A stretch of 64,000 nt of DNA from Schistosoma mansoni (GCF_000237925.1 NC_031502.1:18846909-18910908); one strand, 5' to 3'. Positions 1-12,061 are shown, counted from the first letter of the stretch. Translations and numbers: made by a program. The notes: a model not told the origin generated them from the sequence alone.

Positions 1-749
1 CTATGCCCACTAGTGACTAGTTATTCGTAATAAACATGACTTCTTATGACTGAAATTGAAGTTTGTCCAGTTAGTGATTGATTATATTTGGAATAAAACA
101 ACCCGATAAAAGGCATTACTGACAACAATAAACTTAATAGTTGTTTTTCATAACTGTCAAAATGGTGGTTTATAAGCGGAGTTTCATTTATTGTGATCAA
201 CTCGCTAATAGAGGAAATAGAAAAACCTAACTTAACATAATTATCCTTATCAGAAGCAATTACAGTAGTTGTTCAGAACTTGAAATTTATTTAACTGATT
301 CACTAATGACTGTCTGGAATGTTTTAAATTTTGTCACGGTTAAGTTACTTATGAAAATACTTATCAATACCCTTTCATATTTCTCTTAAGAAAAACATTT
401 ATAGAATTTTTAAAACATTAACATCAGTACGACCATACCTGTCTGACATATTTTGGTAGAATTTCGGGTAATAATAATTTTAAACAAGATCTAATATCTG
501 AAGAATGTTTTGATAGAACCCAGTCAATTTTATTCTGCAAGGAAAAAAGCAAATTGGTAACGGGTGAGTGGAAAAGTATATAAATAAAAACATCACTACA
601 GATTGGCTGAACTCGTTTCAGTGTTCTTATGGGGTATACTTCTATAATAAATAAATGATTTAAGTTTAAAACCTTTGATCACTCAGTACACTCTTCATAG
701 TTAAGTAACACAATAAAGCATTTGCATTAGAAAGCACATTTCTCAGTCT
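1..749. other. AT-rich non-coding DNA
   Basis: No exon, RNA gene or recognisable repeat is seen here on either strand. If the minus-strand LARGE-like gene continues to the left, this stretch is part of one of its introns. No homologue of the next expected GT8 exon (the one carrying the DxD motif) was found in it by eye. Confidence 0.4.
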
Positions 750-754
750 GACTC

Positions 755-1607
755 TGTTATGTCCCGATAAGAATTATGGATGGTGACTTTTGAGAACTAT
801 TTATGGACCAATATGATACACATACTTTTATTGTATAATTGTTTAGTAACTAAACTATTCATATTCGTGTTTCACTTATTATAAGGTTTATTTTGACCTA
901 TGAACTATTATTATACGATTTACCGTTGTTGAGTTATTCTCAGTCTATCAATTACTACCTCCCACATTCACAGCGACTTTTGGCTAAATCTTGTACAAAT
1001 GTTATTTTCCATTTTATGATACGATGTGGTCTGTCTGTTTGGTATATAAAATCAGTATGCTTGTAATAAACGATTCATACCGCAAAAAATTGTTATAACT
1101 TGTGACCGCCTGGATGCCCTGTTAATGGATAACGTGATAAGATCGCCAATCAGAGAGCAGCGAGTTATCAACCGGACCTATGATTCACGAAAACCGTACG
1201 AGCAGTCTAGAGTACATGTCGGTCCTGCTTTCTGCCTAGCCCAGCCAGTTAAGTCTAGAACACCAATAACAACCTCTGCGGTATGAATCATTGTTTTTCA
1301 AACATACTGAGTTTATATACCAAACAGACAGACCACATCGTATCATAAAATGGAAAATAACATTTGTACAAGATTTAGCCAAAAGTCGCTGTGAATGTGG
1401 GAGGTAGTAATTGATAGACTGAGAATAACTCAACAACGGTAAATCGTATAATAATAGTTCATAGGTCAAAATAAACCTTATAATAAGTGAAACACGAATA
1501 TGAATAGTTTAGTTACTAAACAATTATGCAATAAAAATATGTGTATCATATTGGTCCATAAATAGTTCTCAAAAGTCACCATCCATAATTCTTATCGGGA
1601 CATAACA
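755..1607. mobile_element. Fold-back pair of LTRs in inverted orientation
   Basis: Two copies of one LTR lie head to head. The left arm (755 to about 1084) reads forward from TGTTATGTCC. The right arm (1607 down to 1091) reads on the minus strand from the same TGTTATGTCC to a terminus ending TTATAACA, about 517 bp. The right arm looks full length and the left arm stops about 330 bp in. The arms are nearly identical where they overlap. GACTC at 750-754 and again at 1608-1612 is a 5-bp target duplication around the whole palindrome, so it apparently inserted as a unit. TATA-like tracts and the same sequence at 20497-20985 and 58880-59244 support an LTR of a Gypsy-like retroelement; the family is not assigned. 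No internal coding part is present, so this is a fossil of LTR sequence only. High arm identity suggests a fairly young event. Confidence 0.75.
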
Positions 1608-2135
1608 GACTCACGCTCTCAATCTCCCAACATACATGTCTAAAAATAGGCTTAGGTATTGGTTTAAAGTTAATATCACTGTGCCTTAAAATATTAGGAA
1701 GCTACATGGTGTTTTTAAGTAATAGTTTTCTTGCAATCGCGGAACTGACTCCATTCTTTTCTACATTTAACAATGTAAACTTATGAAGATTCAACAAAGT
1801 ATTAGACAAATTTATGTGAATTTTGTAAACGAAGATTGACAGTTTCTACGTGATAAAACCTAGTCTTACTACCAATTTTCTTAGCTAAGAAAGAGATATG
1901 AGTACCTTCTATAAGCATGTTTACCTCAGCTCAATACATTATAAATAATTGAAGCGTTCATCATGGGATTGAAATATCCAACATTCTTACAACACACAGT
2001 TGGATATAGTAATTAATATGATGGAAATAGTGTGATAGTAATCATTTGAGTTATACACGAGGTATCTTTTAATGTTTCACCAAGTGGTATAAGTTGCGAA
2101 CAAAATAACAAAATAATGATAACAAACGAACAAAC

Positions 2136-3639
2136 CAAATAACGTTGGTTTTCGTAAAATTGAAATTTCATATTTATCAATTGCCAATTTTGTTCCATTT
2201 TTTGAAATTTCAGTTGTGTGGGTTTATCAGTAATAAAATGGAAAGTTATTGGACCATTAGTCTTCAGTATTTTCTTATGTGAACATTGAAAGTTTCCATT
2301 CTTATTTTGTTTGCAGAAGTCACTTAGACAACATCTTTTATTTTGACAACGAAAGCGTTTTTGGTGATACAGTATAGATTTGATCAGTGCATCCATATAA
2401 CTCAAGTCTTTATCACCTTTAATCAGTGAGACTATATGAATTTTATTATTCTGAAAATAATAATGATAATAACAGTGATGGAATATAATAAATAATGATG
2501 AAATAAGCATAGGAGTAAGACTCAAAAAGTTACTACATGTAACGATGAGCATATCACCTATTATGGCTTTTGATCTTTTTCTAAACTTGAAAAACTAAGA
2601 ATCATTTATAGATGAACAGCTGTGAATAGATTCAATAATGTCAACACCGACCAAACTAGAACATGGATTTTATATTCCGTAATTTATGTAGAATATGACT
2701 AGTGTGAGATTAATTAATTTAAGTTTAACTCTTTTGAAGCATTAATTTGGTGAGAGTGTATTTATTATCTAGAGGATGGTAACACCTATTCCGCAGTAAT
2801 CTTGGATAAAGTGACCGTGATTTACTAAATATTTATTTCTAACTATATTTGTCCTTGTTGTGTTTTCTAAGATGGGTGGTTTAATTACAAAGACCCTATC
2901 TATATATTCAATAACATGCAAGTAGTTCTAAAAACAGAAAGAAACCAGTATATAGTAAAGTGTTATTATTTATATATTTGGCATGGTGGTCAGAAATTCA
3001 TAAACTATTTCAGAAGCTGAAACACATGGTTATCAAGGTATATCGTTAAACAAGTCTAAATATCATTAACTCATTTCTTACCTCTAATCTTTTGTTGAAC
3101 ACATGAGCAATTAAGTAATTACTGATCTCAACTATTTTAAGTTCTAATATCAATTTTTCAATCTCAAAACCATCTAGCTTGCAGGAAAGTAACGCAGGAG
3201 AATCAAATTCTTTAAAGAACTTTACCACATAAATTCTTTCAATTAAGTTATAAACATGATTATATATTTATAATACAGTTCAAGATTTCCTGCCTACCGA
3301 TTCATTAGCCTTAATGTCACTGAATACAGCTGGATTTCATCTAGAAATTTCAAAATTCACTTATTACTGTTCCAGTCGGATGTTGCCTATTAAGCCATCA
3401 AAACTACCGCAATAATAGTACAAATGCGGAAAAATTTACGCTTAAAAGACGTTGATTTAAAAAGTAAATGAACTAACTTTGGTTACTTTCTGAAGATTTT
3501 GAGTATTTTTTATATCTTTTGTTAGCACTGTCACGGATAACAAATAGATAAATACAGTGACAATTAAACCAGTAATTGTAATAACAAAACCCTTCGACTT
3601 GAAAGGTGAGCTTCCTCTCTTTAAGCAAAATAATTTCAT
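2136..3639 (-). CDS. LARGE-like GT8 glycosyltransferase, copy A (5' exons; runs off left edge)
   Basis: Three phase-0 exons on the minus strand can be built. Exon 1 (3639-3478, 54 codons, donor GTTAGT) encodes a short basic tail and a signal anchor at about residues 18-39 (FVITITGLIVTVFIYLLSVT), as in type II Golgi enzymes. Exon 2 (3177-3082, 32 codons, acceptor after TTTCCTGCAAG, donor GTAAGA) would give a hydrophilic stem that could form a coiled coil. Exon 3 (2450-2136, 105 codons, acceptor TTATTTTCAG, donor GTTTGT) starts the GT8 fold with the IHIVSLI strand and later TFHFITDKP, matching the start of LARGE xylosyl/glucuronyltransferases, which extend matriglycan on alpha-dystroglycan in the Golgi. 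A Cys-rich insertion with RCCLSDFC is not in the human family member as I recall it but recurs in copy B. The catalytic DxD exon lies outside the window. Exon 2 is the least certain part. Confidence 0.72.
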
Positions 3640-3749
3640 GGTATTATAGTATTAGACAGCAAAAAAAGAACAATACAGTCTTCAAGATGTATATATAGAT
3701 CAAAAGCTAACAAATTATTGATTCATTTGATCTCAATTTGATAACGCTT

Positions 3750-3902
3750 TTTGATAAACAGCAGCCAATAGAAAATTATAAAACTTACAGCTTGGTAGAA
3801 CTTAAAGAGAAACTCAATAGAGCACCTAACAACCCTGTTATTCATACAGACAAGAACAATAAGATAGTTCATAACACTGCTGTCTTGAAACAAGGACGAT
3901 AA
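3750..3902 (+). other. Possible coding remnant or terminal exon
   Basis: An open stretch of about 50 codons ends in TAA at 3900-3902. It has a protein-like, lysine/asparagine-rich composition (SLVELKEKLNRAPNNP, then KNNKIVHNTAVLKQG). It has no ATG start, but AG dinucleotides at 3760-3761 could act as a splice acceptor. The family is not recognised. It lies just upstream of, and divergent from, the minus-strand LARGE-like gene. It could be a last exon of a plus-strand gene, a decayed retroelement piece or chance. Confidence 0.25.
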
Positions 3903-4960
3903 AGTGTTTGGAATGCTAAACCGGTGATAAATGCTTTGTCCTTCCTGTATCTAAATAATGCTTGTGTATGACAGGCATTAATCTACACACAAGGGTGGTC
4001 AAATAGTTACTTCAGTAAACGAGATCGTGTTATCAGCAACAAGCATTTAAGAAGCTGGTACTCGGTCTCACTGAACACAGTTATTACCTATGAGATGTTG
4101 AGAAAATGACTGAAAATTTGTGACTAATTTGTGTACATGAATGGTGTTTGGAGAATGAGCAATATTATTTTTACTAATTTTTAGAACAAACTGAAGTCTA
4201 ACATTCAGGTTATGTATATATATCAACTGACTGTAATTTGAGGTTCATCGCACTTAGTGTTCAAATAACTACAGACAATAATCATTTGATCAAATGAAAT
4301 CTTTATTATGAAAGAATCGTGACAATATACTAAGATTAACTCTTTCCCTTATTCAGTAATCGTTTAGGAAAACCTGAGAATTCAGAATGGCGTCTGATTT
4401 ATAAATACGTTCACACTAACAATATTAATCAATATGAGAAACAAAAGTTTGATCGATAACTTACACAAACGAATGACAAATTTCTCTTAATATCAATAAC
4501 TAAATGATAGTGCTTGTTCTTTACAACCAGTGGGAAATGGTTGGTATATAGAGCATAAAACTGTTGTTGGACTACAAGATGTAAACTCAAATGGTGGTTT
4601 TTTAAGACCATATGGGTCGATGTAGAACTTCGTGTATGGTGAGAAAATGAGCCAAGAAGAATAAAATTGCAGCTTCTTTCCTCAAATCCATCGACAACGA
4701 TAACTTTAGTTTTCTGAAAAATCTGGCTTTCCCAGAAAGACCTATTCTATTGTCTTATAAAAGTCTGCAAAAATTACCAAGGTCAGATCAAAAGCGACGG
4801 CTTTGAATATATTGTAGTGCCGCGATTCGTTAATCATTTACTTCGATAACCGTTATAATTATAATCTTAACGGCGCGTAAAATCAGAAGACAAAGGATAG
4901 CAGCAACTACAGTTTATTGTCGAATAACTCAGGTCAGAAAGTTAACAACACCTGAGCGAA
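3903..4960. other. Intergenic AT-rich DNA
   Basis: Open frames here are short and lack convincing splice signals or family motifs. Nothing further can be supported. Confidence 0.4.
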
Positions 4961-4974
4961 TATGAACGAGCGAG

Positions 4975-5155
4975 TGAACAGGCGAATAAGTGAAGGAAGC
5001 GAACGAGGCGGAAATGACATGCATGGGAGATGGCTGGGAAGCCAACTCGAGAGCGAGGCGAAAGATAATGCGTATTGGAGATGGCTGGGAAGCCAACTCG
5101 AGAGTGAAGCAAAAGTAATGCATATTGGAGGTGGCTGGGAAGCCAACTCGATTTA
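4975..5155. repeat. 50-51 bp tandem repeat, about 3.5 copies
   Basis: Units begin with AGATGGCTGGGAAGCCAACT at 5028 and 5079 and with a variant at 5129. A diverged partial unit lies to the left, from about 4975. The array is much more GC-rich than its surroundings. Because the unit length is near a multiple of three, it creates overlapping open frames on both strands that I regard as incidental. The BEL element is inserted about 80 bp to the right. Confidence 0.8.
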
Positions 5156-5234
5156 AGCAAGCGTTCATCAACATTTATAGTCGGACAAAAATGAGTGACA
5201 GACATATGATGAATAAGATACGAAGTGTGCACAC

Positions 5235-5889
5235 TGTTGGATCCATTTTGCAAGTGAAAATCCCTCCATGCATACATTTGTGATTTCTTCCTTACGTTTC
5301 CTTTATTTGTATATGTTGTTAACATTTTGATGCTAATTAAGACTGTAACGTTTAATTTTCTTGGTTTTATTATCGTTTTTTTATTGAGTCTCTATGTTCC
5401 TTACTGAACTGTATCTAGTTTGTTTTAATTGTTATTATTCTGGCGTCTGCCATATTGACTGCTCGCTATTTGATTGTGCGGTTTGATTTTGACTGGGATC
5501 GTGCATCTTTGGTTGTAATTTGGAGCACTTTCCCAGATATTGAAACACTTAGTGTTATAAAGCAGCTGCTCAGACGGAATTTTACTTGATCTATCCAGGA
5601 AGGATAGAATAACGCTTACCTTTTGGTGTTTTTGGTAATTTTTCATATATTTCTTATCACCTTGCTATTTATTGTAATTTAGATTGAATATTTTGGTATC
5701 AATTGTTGGTTGAATAACCGGGTGATAATATTCGTTTAGGTAAATTTGTACATTTGTATATATGATGAATTAGAACTGTGTCAATCATAATACCTTGTTT
5801 TGATTTAAACCGGGACACGAGTGTCTAAAACTATCCATCGGTTATTCGGCCACATCCAGACCTATTGGAATTTAGGTTTGGATTTTACA
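5235..5889 (+). repeat. 5' LTR of the BEL/Pao element
   Basis: This repeat starts TGTTGGATCC and ends TTTTACA. It is matched along its whole 655 bp by the copy at 11262-11916. Its left end abuts the CACAC target duplication. Confidence 0.9.
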
Positions 5890-6047
5890 GTTCTAAACGA
5901 ATATCGGTTGGCTGCTTGGAAGAACTTATAGTTCTAAACAAATATTGGTCGGCTAGCAGCTTGGTTCGAGTTTGCAGCTCTGAACAAATATTTCTTGGTC
6001 GGTTCTTGGCTATCGTGTTGGGCATTCCAATCTTGGTTCCCTGAAAA
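5890..6047 (+). repeat. Leader of the BEL/Pao element with three imperfect repeats
   Basis: Three diverged copies of a roughly 45-55 bp unit follow the 5' LTR. Each contains a GTTCTAAACGAATAT-like core followed by a GGTCGGCT-like segment, near 5890, 5930 and 5977. The primer binding site should lie at the start of this leader, but I could not assign the tRNA. Confidence 0.55.
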
Positions 6048-9000
6048 TTGGTCGCTTCGTACGAGATGACAAAACCTCGTCAAAAGAAGATTATTTCCAA
6101 GCTCGAAGGTGCTGATGGACCCAAGTTAAGCGACGAGTCTCTTTGTACAAAGCAAGTGCATTCTGATGTCTTTATGTCCCATGGTTCTGATACAGTTAGG
6201 CCTAATTATAACGATAGTGATTCTAGCTGTGATTTAACTGCAGATGATCTAGAAAATTTTAGTCTAAATAAAAAGCGAGGGTCTGAGATGTCAAGGCCTA
6301 ATGTAGTGTCTAAACTCCCTTTAGTCGGTCTAGAATTACCTAAGGTTGAACTAAGTTATTTTGACGGACAGCCAAAACAGTATTGGAGGTTTATAAGAGA
6401 ATATGAAACCTTTATTGTATCGAGGGTACGCGATGATAGCCAACGTCTACTGTACTTGATTCATTACTGTAAGGGCAAAGCGAAGGCAGCAATTGAAAGT
6501 TGTGTGGTAATGGATGCAGCCGCAGGTTATAAAAAGGCCAGGGAGATCTTGAAGCGATTGTTCGGACAGACTCATGTAATAGCCCGTGAAACTTTGGAAG
6601 ACTTGTTCAATTGTGTAAACTTTGATTATAATAACGCAGAACATCTGTCAAACCTAGCTATAAAAATGGAAAATTGCGCTATTATTCTGGAACAGATGAA
6701 TTATACTGCAGATTTAAATTCTCTGGCCACTTTGGAGAGATTGGTGAAACTATTGCCTCAGCCCATGCAAGTGCAGTGGGCAGAAGTAGTAGATAAGTTG
6801 ACCGAGGACGATAGAGAACCAAATTTTGCCGAGCTTACCAAGTTTGTAGCCGCCCGCGCAAGAGTGGCTACAAGCAGATTTGGACGGTTAGCAGAGCGTC
6901 CAAAAAAGGGATGTAGCACTAAGGTGAATTGTCATGCGTTATCAGAGCACTGTGATACTATGACTGTGAGTACTAAGTGCAGTATATGTTCTGGCAACCA
7001 CTCCGTCGATAAATGCACACGTTTTTTAGCGCTTAAAGTGGAAAATCGTTGGTCTCAAGTTAAAAGCAAGGGTATCTGCTTCTCATGTCTTAGACAAGGT
7101 CATAAAGTTAACGAATGTAGATTGAGCAAGCGCTGTACCGTCGACAAATGTACGAAGAAACATCACCCACTATTGCACAGTTATCCGACAATTAATGGCT
7201 CGGAGAAAAATTCGACTGCGGAAAATTATTGTGGATTCACTAAATCCTTAGACGGTCATGTGTGTTTAGGAGCGATTCCCGTGCGGTTGAAATCGGGGAA
7301 TACTGAAGTTGTAGGCTATGCCCTTTTAGATAATGGATCTGATGTAACATTGATTAGATCAGATTGTTTGAAGTTTCTCGGGTTGAAGGAGGATCAGACG
7401 TCAGCGGTAGTACAAACCGTAGGCGGTAACAAGGCTACAGGGGTTACAAGAGCATCTTTCGAAGTATACTCTTTAGATGAATCCGAGCATGTTAACATTG
7501 AAGGAGCTCTGATAGTGTCGCAGATACCAGAACATAAACCGACAAGGTCATTAATGAACAGCTTGGGCAAGTGGCCGCATTTAGACGATGTGCCCTTAGA
7601 TATCCTAGATTCAGGCGAAGTTTTATTATTGATTGGTTGTGATGTTCCAGAAGCTCATTGGGTACTTGGTCAACGGTTGGGAGGAAGAAAAACTCCGTAC
7701 GCGGTGAAAACGTTACTCGGGTGGACTGTATTTGGTCCCGCATCGTTTTCGGGTTTGAAAAAAAGGGTTAGTAATTGCATGAGTAAATTGCAGTCATTAG
7801 AAGAGCAATTCCGTAAGCTCTATAATGTAGAGTTCGCTGATGTATATTCAAGCGATAAATCGCCGTCAGTAGAGGATCGAGCAGCAATAGAAATAGTGGA
7901 AAGGGGTACCTTCTTCGATGGTGGTCACTTCATAGTTCCAATACCATGGAAAATGTATCCAAACAAAAAAACAGGAAACTATGAAGTAGCGGCCAGTAGA
8001 TTACTTAGTTTGAAGCGTAGGTTGTTGAAGGATAGCAACCTACACACCAAATATGCTAGAAGTATGGAAAGTAATCTTGCTAAAGGATATGCACAAAGGG
8101 TCCCTGAAATACAGTTGAGGTCAGATTATCTCCCTCGCTGGTATCTACCTCATCACGCGGTAATAAATCCCAAAAAGCCAGAGAAACTGAGGGTGGTGCT
8201 CGACTGTGCTGCTAAATTTGATGGGGTTTCACTGAATGATATGATTTATCAAGGTCCTGACACTACTGCAGAGTTAGTTTGTATATTATTGCGATTTCGT
8301 AAGGAGGTAATTGCCATTTGTGCCGACGTTGAAGAAATGTTCATGCAAGTAAAGGTCCCTAAATCCGATCAAGGAGCCTTACGATTCCTATGGTGGCAGG
8401 AGGCAGACATGTCGAAAGAACCATTGGAGTTTCAAATGACCGCCCATCCATTCGCAGCAACGTCTTCGCCATTCTGTGCAAACTTTGCCTTGATCAAGAC
8501 CGCTCAAACATTCTCCGATGGATATGATAGCTACGTCGTAGAGGCGGTTAAGAACAATTTCTATGTGGATGATTGCTTAGTATCTTTTTCCACTAGTGAT
8601 CAAGCAAAGAACTTTGTCAAGCAAGTAAGTGAATTACTGTGTAAAGGCGGTTTTACATTAAAGAAATGGATAACAAATTCGGAAGAAGTTAGTTCCTTTT
8701 TGCCTGGGGTATGCAAGGAAGGGCCCGTGATAGAAATGTCTAAAGATTGTGATGTCATTCATCGTACCTTGGGGGTACAATGGGATTGTGAAAGAGATGT
8801 TTTCCAGTTTCACTTTGACGCCCTGGAAAGGCCGTTGACTAGGAGAGGTGTTTTATCTGTGGCATCTTCTGTATTTGACCCCTTGGGTCTAATTTCTCCA
8901 GTCTGTCTGACGGTCAAACTTCTGCTGCAAGGGTTATGTAAGTCCTAAATAGGCTGGGATCAGCCGATCAATGAGCCTTATATGTCGATTTGGCTAAACT

Positions 9001-11114
9001 GGGTGAACTTTATGCGACAGATAAGTCACGTTATAATACCTCGAGGGATCAAGAATAAATTAGATGAACCTAATGCACGGGTGGAATTGCATTTGTTTAG
9101 TGATGCCTCCGAAATTGGTTATGGAGCAGTAGCTTATGCACGAGTCAGTTATTTGAACGAACCGCCGTATTGTATTTTGTTGTACAGCAAGTCCAGGGTT
9201 GCACCTATAAAACCAGTTACTATACCAGGGCTTGAGATGGTAGCAGCGGTTTTAAGCGTAAGGCTAAGTGAAGTGCTACAAAGAAGCTTACCCAATTTCT
9301 TCTGTGAAGTGAATTTTCATACTGATTCTATGATAGTGTTGTATTACATTAGAAATACAGGAAACCGATAAAGTACCTATATAGCTAATCGTCTTGCTAT
9401 CTTACATCAGCACACTAAGGTTGAGCAGTGGACTTACGTCAAATCGTCGGAGAACCCAGCGGACTGGACTTCGAGAGGTATACAAAAATTGGCCGACCTT
9501 GAGTCGTGGATTAAGTGCCCTACTTTGCTGCAAGCCGAGTTCGGTATAACTATTACCGATTGTCCACAAACTATTCCGGACAGTATTGAGTTCAAAAAAA
9601 CTGTTGTGGTTAATTTGAGTAAAGTGAATTATGACAAGTTCCCTATTATTTCTTATTACTCAGACTGGTTAAGATTAGTCAGGGCAGTAGCCTGGTTACG
9701 AAGATTTATAGAATATTGGATGGTACTTCGTTCATCAAGTCGTGAAGGATCCGTTCATTTGGGATGACTGAAGGTCGAAGAGCTTGAAAGTGTTAAGCGT
9801 AAGGTCTTAATGATAGTCCAGAATGAGGTCTATGGGAGATTACTCAGTGAATTTAAGGGCAGCAGTAATGTGAATAGTCAAAATGATCTGAAGCGTTTAT
9901 CGCCTATAATGCTTGACGGTTTACTATGTGTTGGAGGTCGTCTAAACTACTCCGATTACCCTGATGACTTCAAGCATCCAGTAATATTACCTAGTAGTCA
10001 CTTAGTGACAGAAATGGTAGTCAGACATTATCATAAAGAAGAGGGACACTCAGGGACTTCTCAAGTACTTGCCGCAACCCGAAAATACTATTGGATAGTA
10101 AAGGGGATCAGCACGGTCAGGAGAGTGATAGGTAAGTGTGTAGTTTGTCGACGGTATACGACGAACTCAGGACAACAATTGATGGCACCGCTTCCCGCAT
10201 GTAGAGTGAAACCAGGCTGGCATAGTTTCTCAATTGTAGGGGTGGATTACTTCGGACCCATTTTAGTCAAAAAGGGAAGGTCGCTAGAAAAGAGGTATGG
10301 GTGTATATTTACTTGTTTGCAAACACGTGCAGTGCATATTGAAATGGCTTATAGTTTGAATACCGATTCATTTGTGATGGCCCTGTTACGTTTTATTGGA
10401 AGAAGAGGGGAGCCCTCAGAGATATATAGTGATAACGAGTCGAACTTCGTGGGTGCAATATCTGAACTAAGGAAATATGTTCGGCAGTGGGAACAACAAA
10501 GGATAAGTAATGAATTGTCAGCGAAACAGACTCAGTAGCATTTTAACCCTCCGTCATCCAGCCATAGAGGAGGGGTGTGGGAAAGAATGATAAGATCCGT
10601 ACGTAGACTATTATTATTGATCACCAGAGAACAAACGTTGAATGATGAAACTTTAGGCACCTATTTGGTTGAAATTGAAAGGATATTGAACGATCGACCA
10701 TTAACCCCGATTGTACAGGATGCTAACGACAAGCTAGCATTATCATCTAACAGTTTGCTTTTGTTGAGGGAATGCGACAGTATAGTTGACGAAAGCAGTA
10801 TCAGAGTTAATTATTGTAAACGCTGGAAACAAGTGAATTATCTAGCTAATGTGTTTTGGAAGAGGTGGCTGCGGGAGTACTTACCATCCTTACAAACTCG
10901 TCAAAAATGGTTGGTTGAGCGTCGCAATTTCCAGCTAGGTGATGTAGTAATCGTGGTTTCGGATATTACCACCCGCGGTAAGTGGCCTCTAGGAGTAGTT
11001 GAGAGTTGTGAAATAGACGAAGACGGAAAGGTTAGAACGGTGACAGTACGTACTAATAACGGGTCTATTAGGAGGGATATACGTAAGGTATGTCTCCTAG
11101 AAGGTTCCAATTAG
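6048..11114 (+). pseudogene. gag-pol of the BEL/Pao element (fossil)
   Basis: Parts are recognisable in order. A gag-like region (about 6050-7200) ends in CCHC-type zinc knuckles, for example CFSCLRQGHKVNEC. An aspartic protease (about 7270-7500) has ALLDNGSDVTLI. The reverse transcriptase (about 8000-8800) has the catalytic FYVDDCLVS motif. RNase H follows at about 9050-9400. The integrase (about 10000-10700) has an HHCC-type zinc region, then GVDYFGP and IYSDNESNF of its DDE core, and a DUF5641-like C-terminal domain lies near 10820-11080. The reading frame is interrupted about four times, so this copy is not expected to be autonomous. Much of the sequence is still clearly under its original reading frame, in keeping with the near-identical LTRs. 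Confidence 0.88.
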
Positions 11115-11261
11115 TTAATTGTTAAATAATGTAGACAGGACGAGTAGGCGTACTGTTGTAAGTCCTACCCGTTCTTTTAGTGAGGAATATGAGATTAGGT
11201 GAACCATGGCGAAAAGGACATCAGAATAGCTTGTATAGTATGGAGGGATTTTGGGGGCCGG

Positions 11262-11916
11262 TGTTAGATCCATTTTGCAAGTGAAAATCCCTCCATGCAT
11301 ACATTTGTGATTTCTTCCTTACGTTTTCTTTATTTGTATATGTTGTTAACATTTTGATGCTAATTAAGACTGTAACGTTTAATTTTCTTGGTTTTATTAT
11401 CGTTTTTTTATTGAGTCTCTATGTTCCTTACTGAACTGTATCTAGTTTGTTTTAATTGTTATTATTCTGGCGTCTGCCATATTGACTGCTCGCTATTTGA
11501 TTGTGCGGTTTGATTTTGACTGGGATCGTGCATCTTTGGTTGTAATTTGGAGCACTTTCCCAGATATTGAAACACTTAGTGTTATAAAGCAGCTGCTCAG
11601 ACGGAATTTTACTTGATCTATCCAGGAAGGATAGAATAACGCTTACCTTTTGGTGTTTTTGGTAATTTTTCATATATTTCTTATCACCTTGCTATTTATT
11701 GTAATTTAGATTGAATATTTTGGTATCAATTGTTGGTTGAATAACCGGGTGATAATATTCGTTTAGGTAAATTTGTACATTTGTATATATGATGAATTAG
11801 AACTGTGTCAATCATAATACCTTGTTTTGATTTAAACCGGGACACGAGTGTCTAAAACTATCCATCGGTTATTCGGCCACATCCAGACCTATTGGAATTT
11901 AGGTTTGGATTTTATA
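11262..11916 (+). repeat. 3' LTR of the BEL/Pao element
   Basis: This repeat starts TGTTAGATCC and has the same length as the 5' LTR, with near identity throughout. It is preceded by a purine-rich tract and followed by the CACAC target duplication. Confidence 0.9.
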
Positions 11917-12061
11917 CACACATATATGCTCATATAAAAAGTACTCAAGGTTAATAAGCAAATGATTAACAAGATCAAAAGATGACTCAATGTACAGGTG
12001 AATTAGCTTGGCCAGCAACTAGAATAAAGTATATGGGCTTAACATATAAACTGATACTACA

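Larger units (their letters stand above)
5230..11921 (+). mobile_element. BEL/Pao LTR retrotransposon (young, broken)
   Basis: A full-length structure of about 6.68 kb runs between target duplications CACAC at 5230-5234 and 11917-11921. In order it has a 655-bp 5' LTR, an untranslated leader, a gag-pol coding region, a purine-rich tract just before the 3' LTR (around 11243-11261), and a 655-bp 3' LTR. The pol order protease, reverse transcriptase, RNase H, integrase, with a DUF5641-like tail, marks the BEL/Pao clade (schistosome relatives: Saci-1, Sinbad). The two LTRs differ at only a handful of positions by eye, so the insertion is recent on an evolutionary scale. The coding region is interrupted about four times, so this copy is broken. 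No envelope-like part is seen. Confidence 0.92.

Noticed and set aside
1236-1469. Minus-strand frame of 77 codons with a relative at 20637-20858
   Set aside because: Both lie within LTR copies. The similarity is nucleotide-level repeat identity.
4929-5325. Overlapping minus-strand frames with a repeated ELASQPSP-type motif
   Set aside because: They are produced by the 50-51 bp tandem repeat. There is no independent support for a protein.
5425-5646. Minus-strand open frame of 73 codons, repeated at 11452-11673
   Set aside because: Both copies lie inside the BEL LTRs. The duplication simply reflects LTR identity, not a conserved gene.
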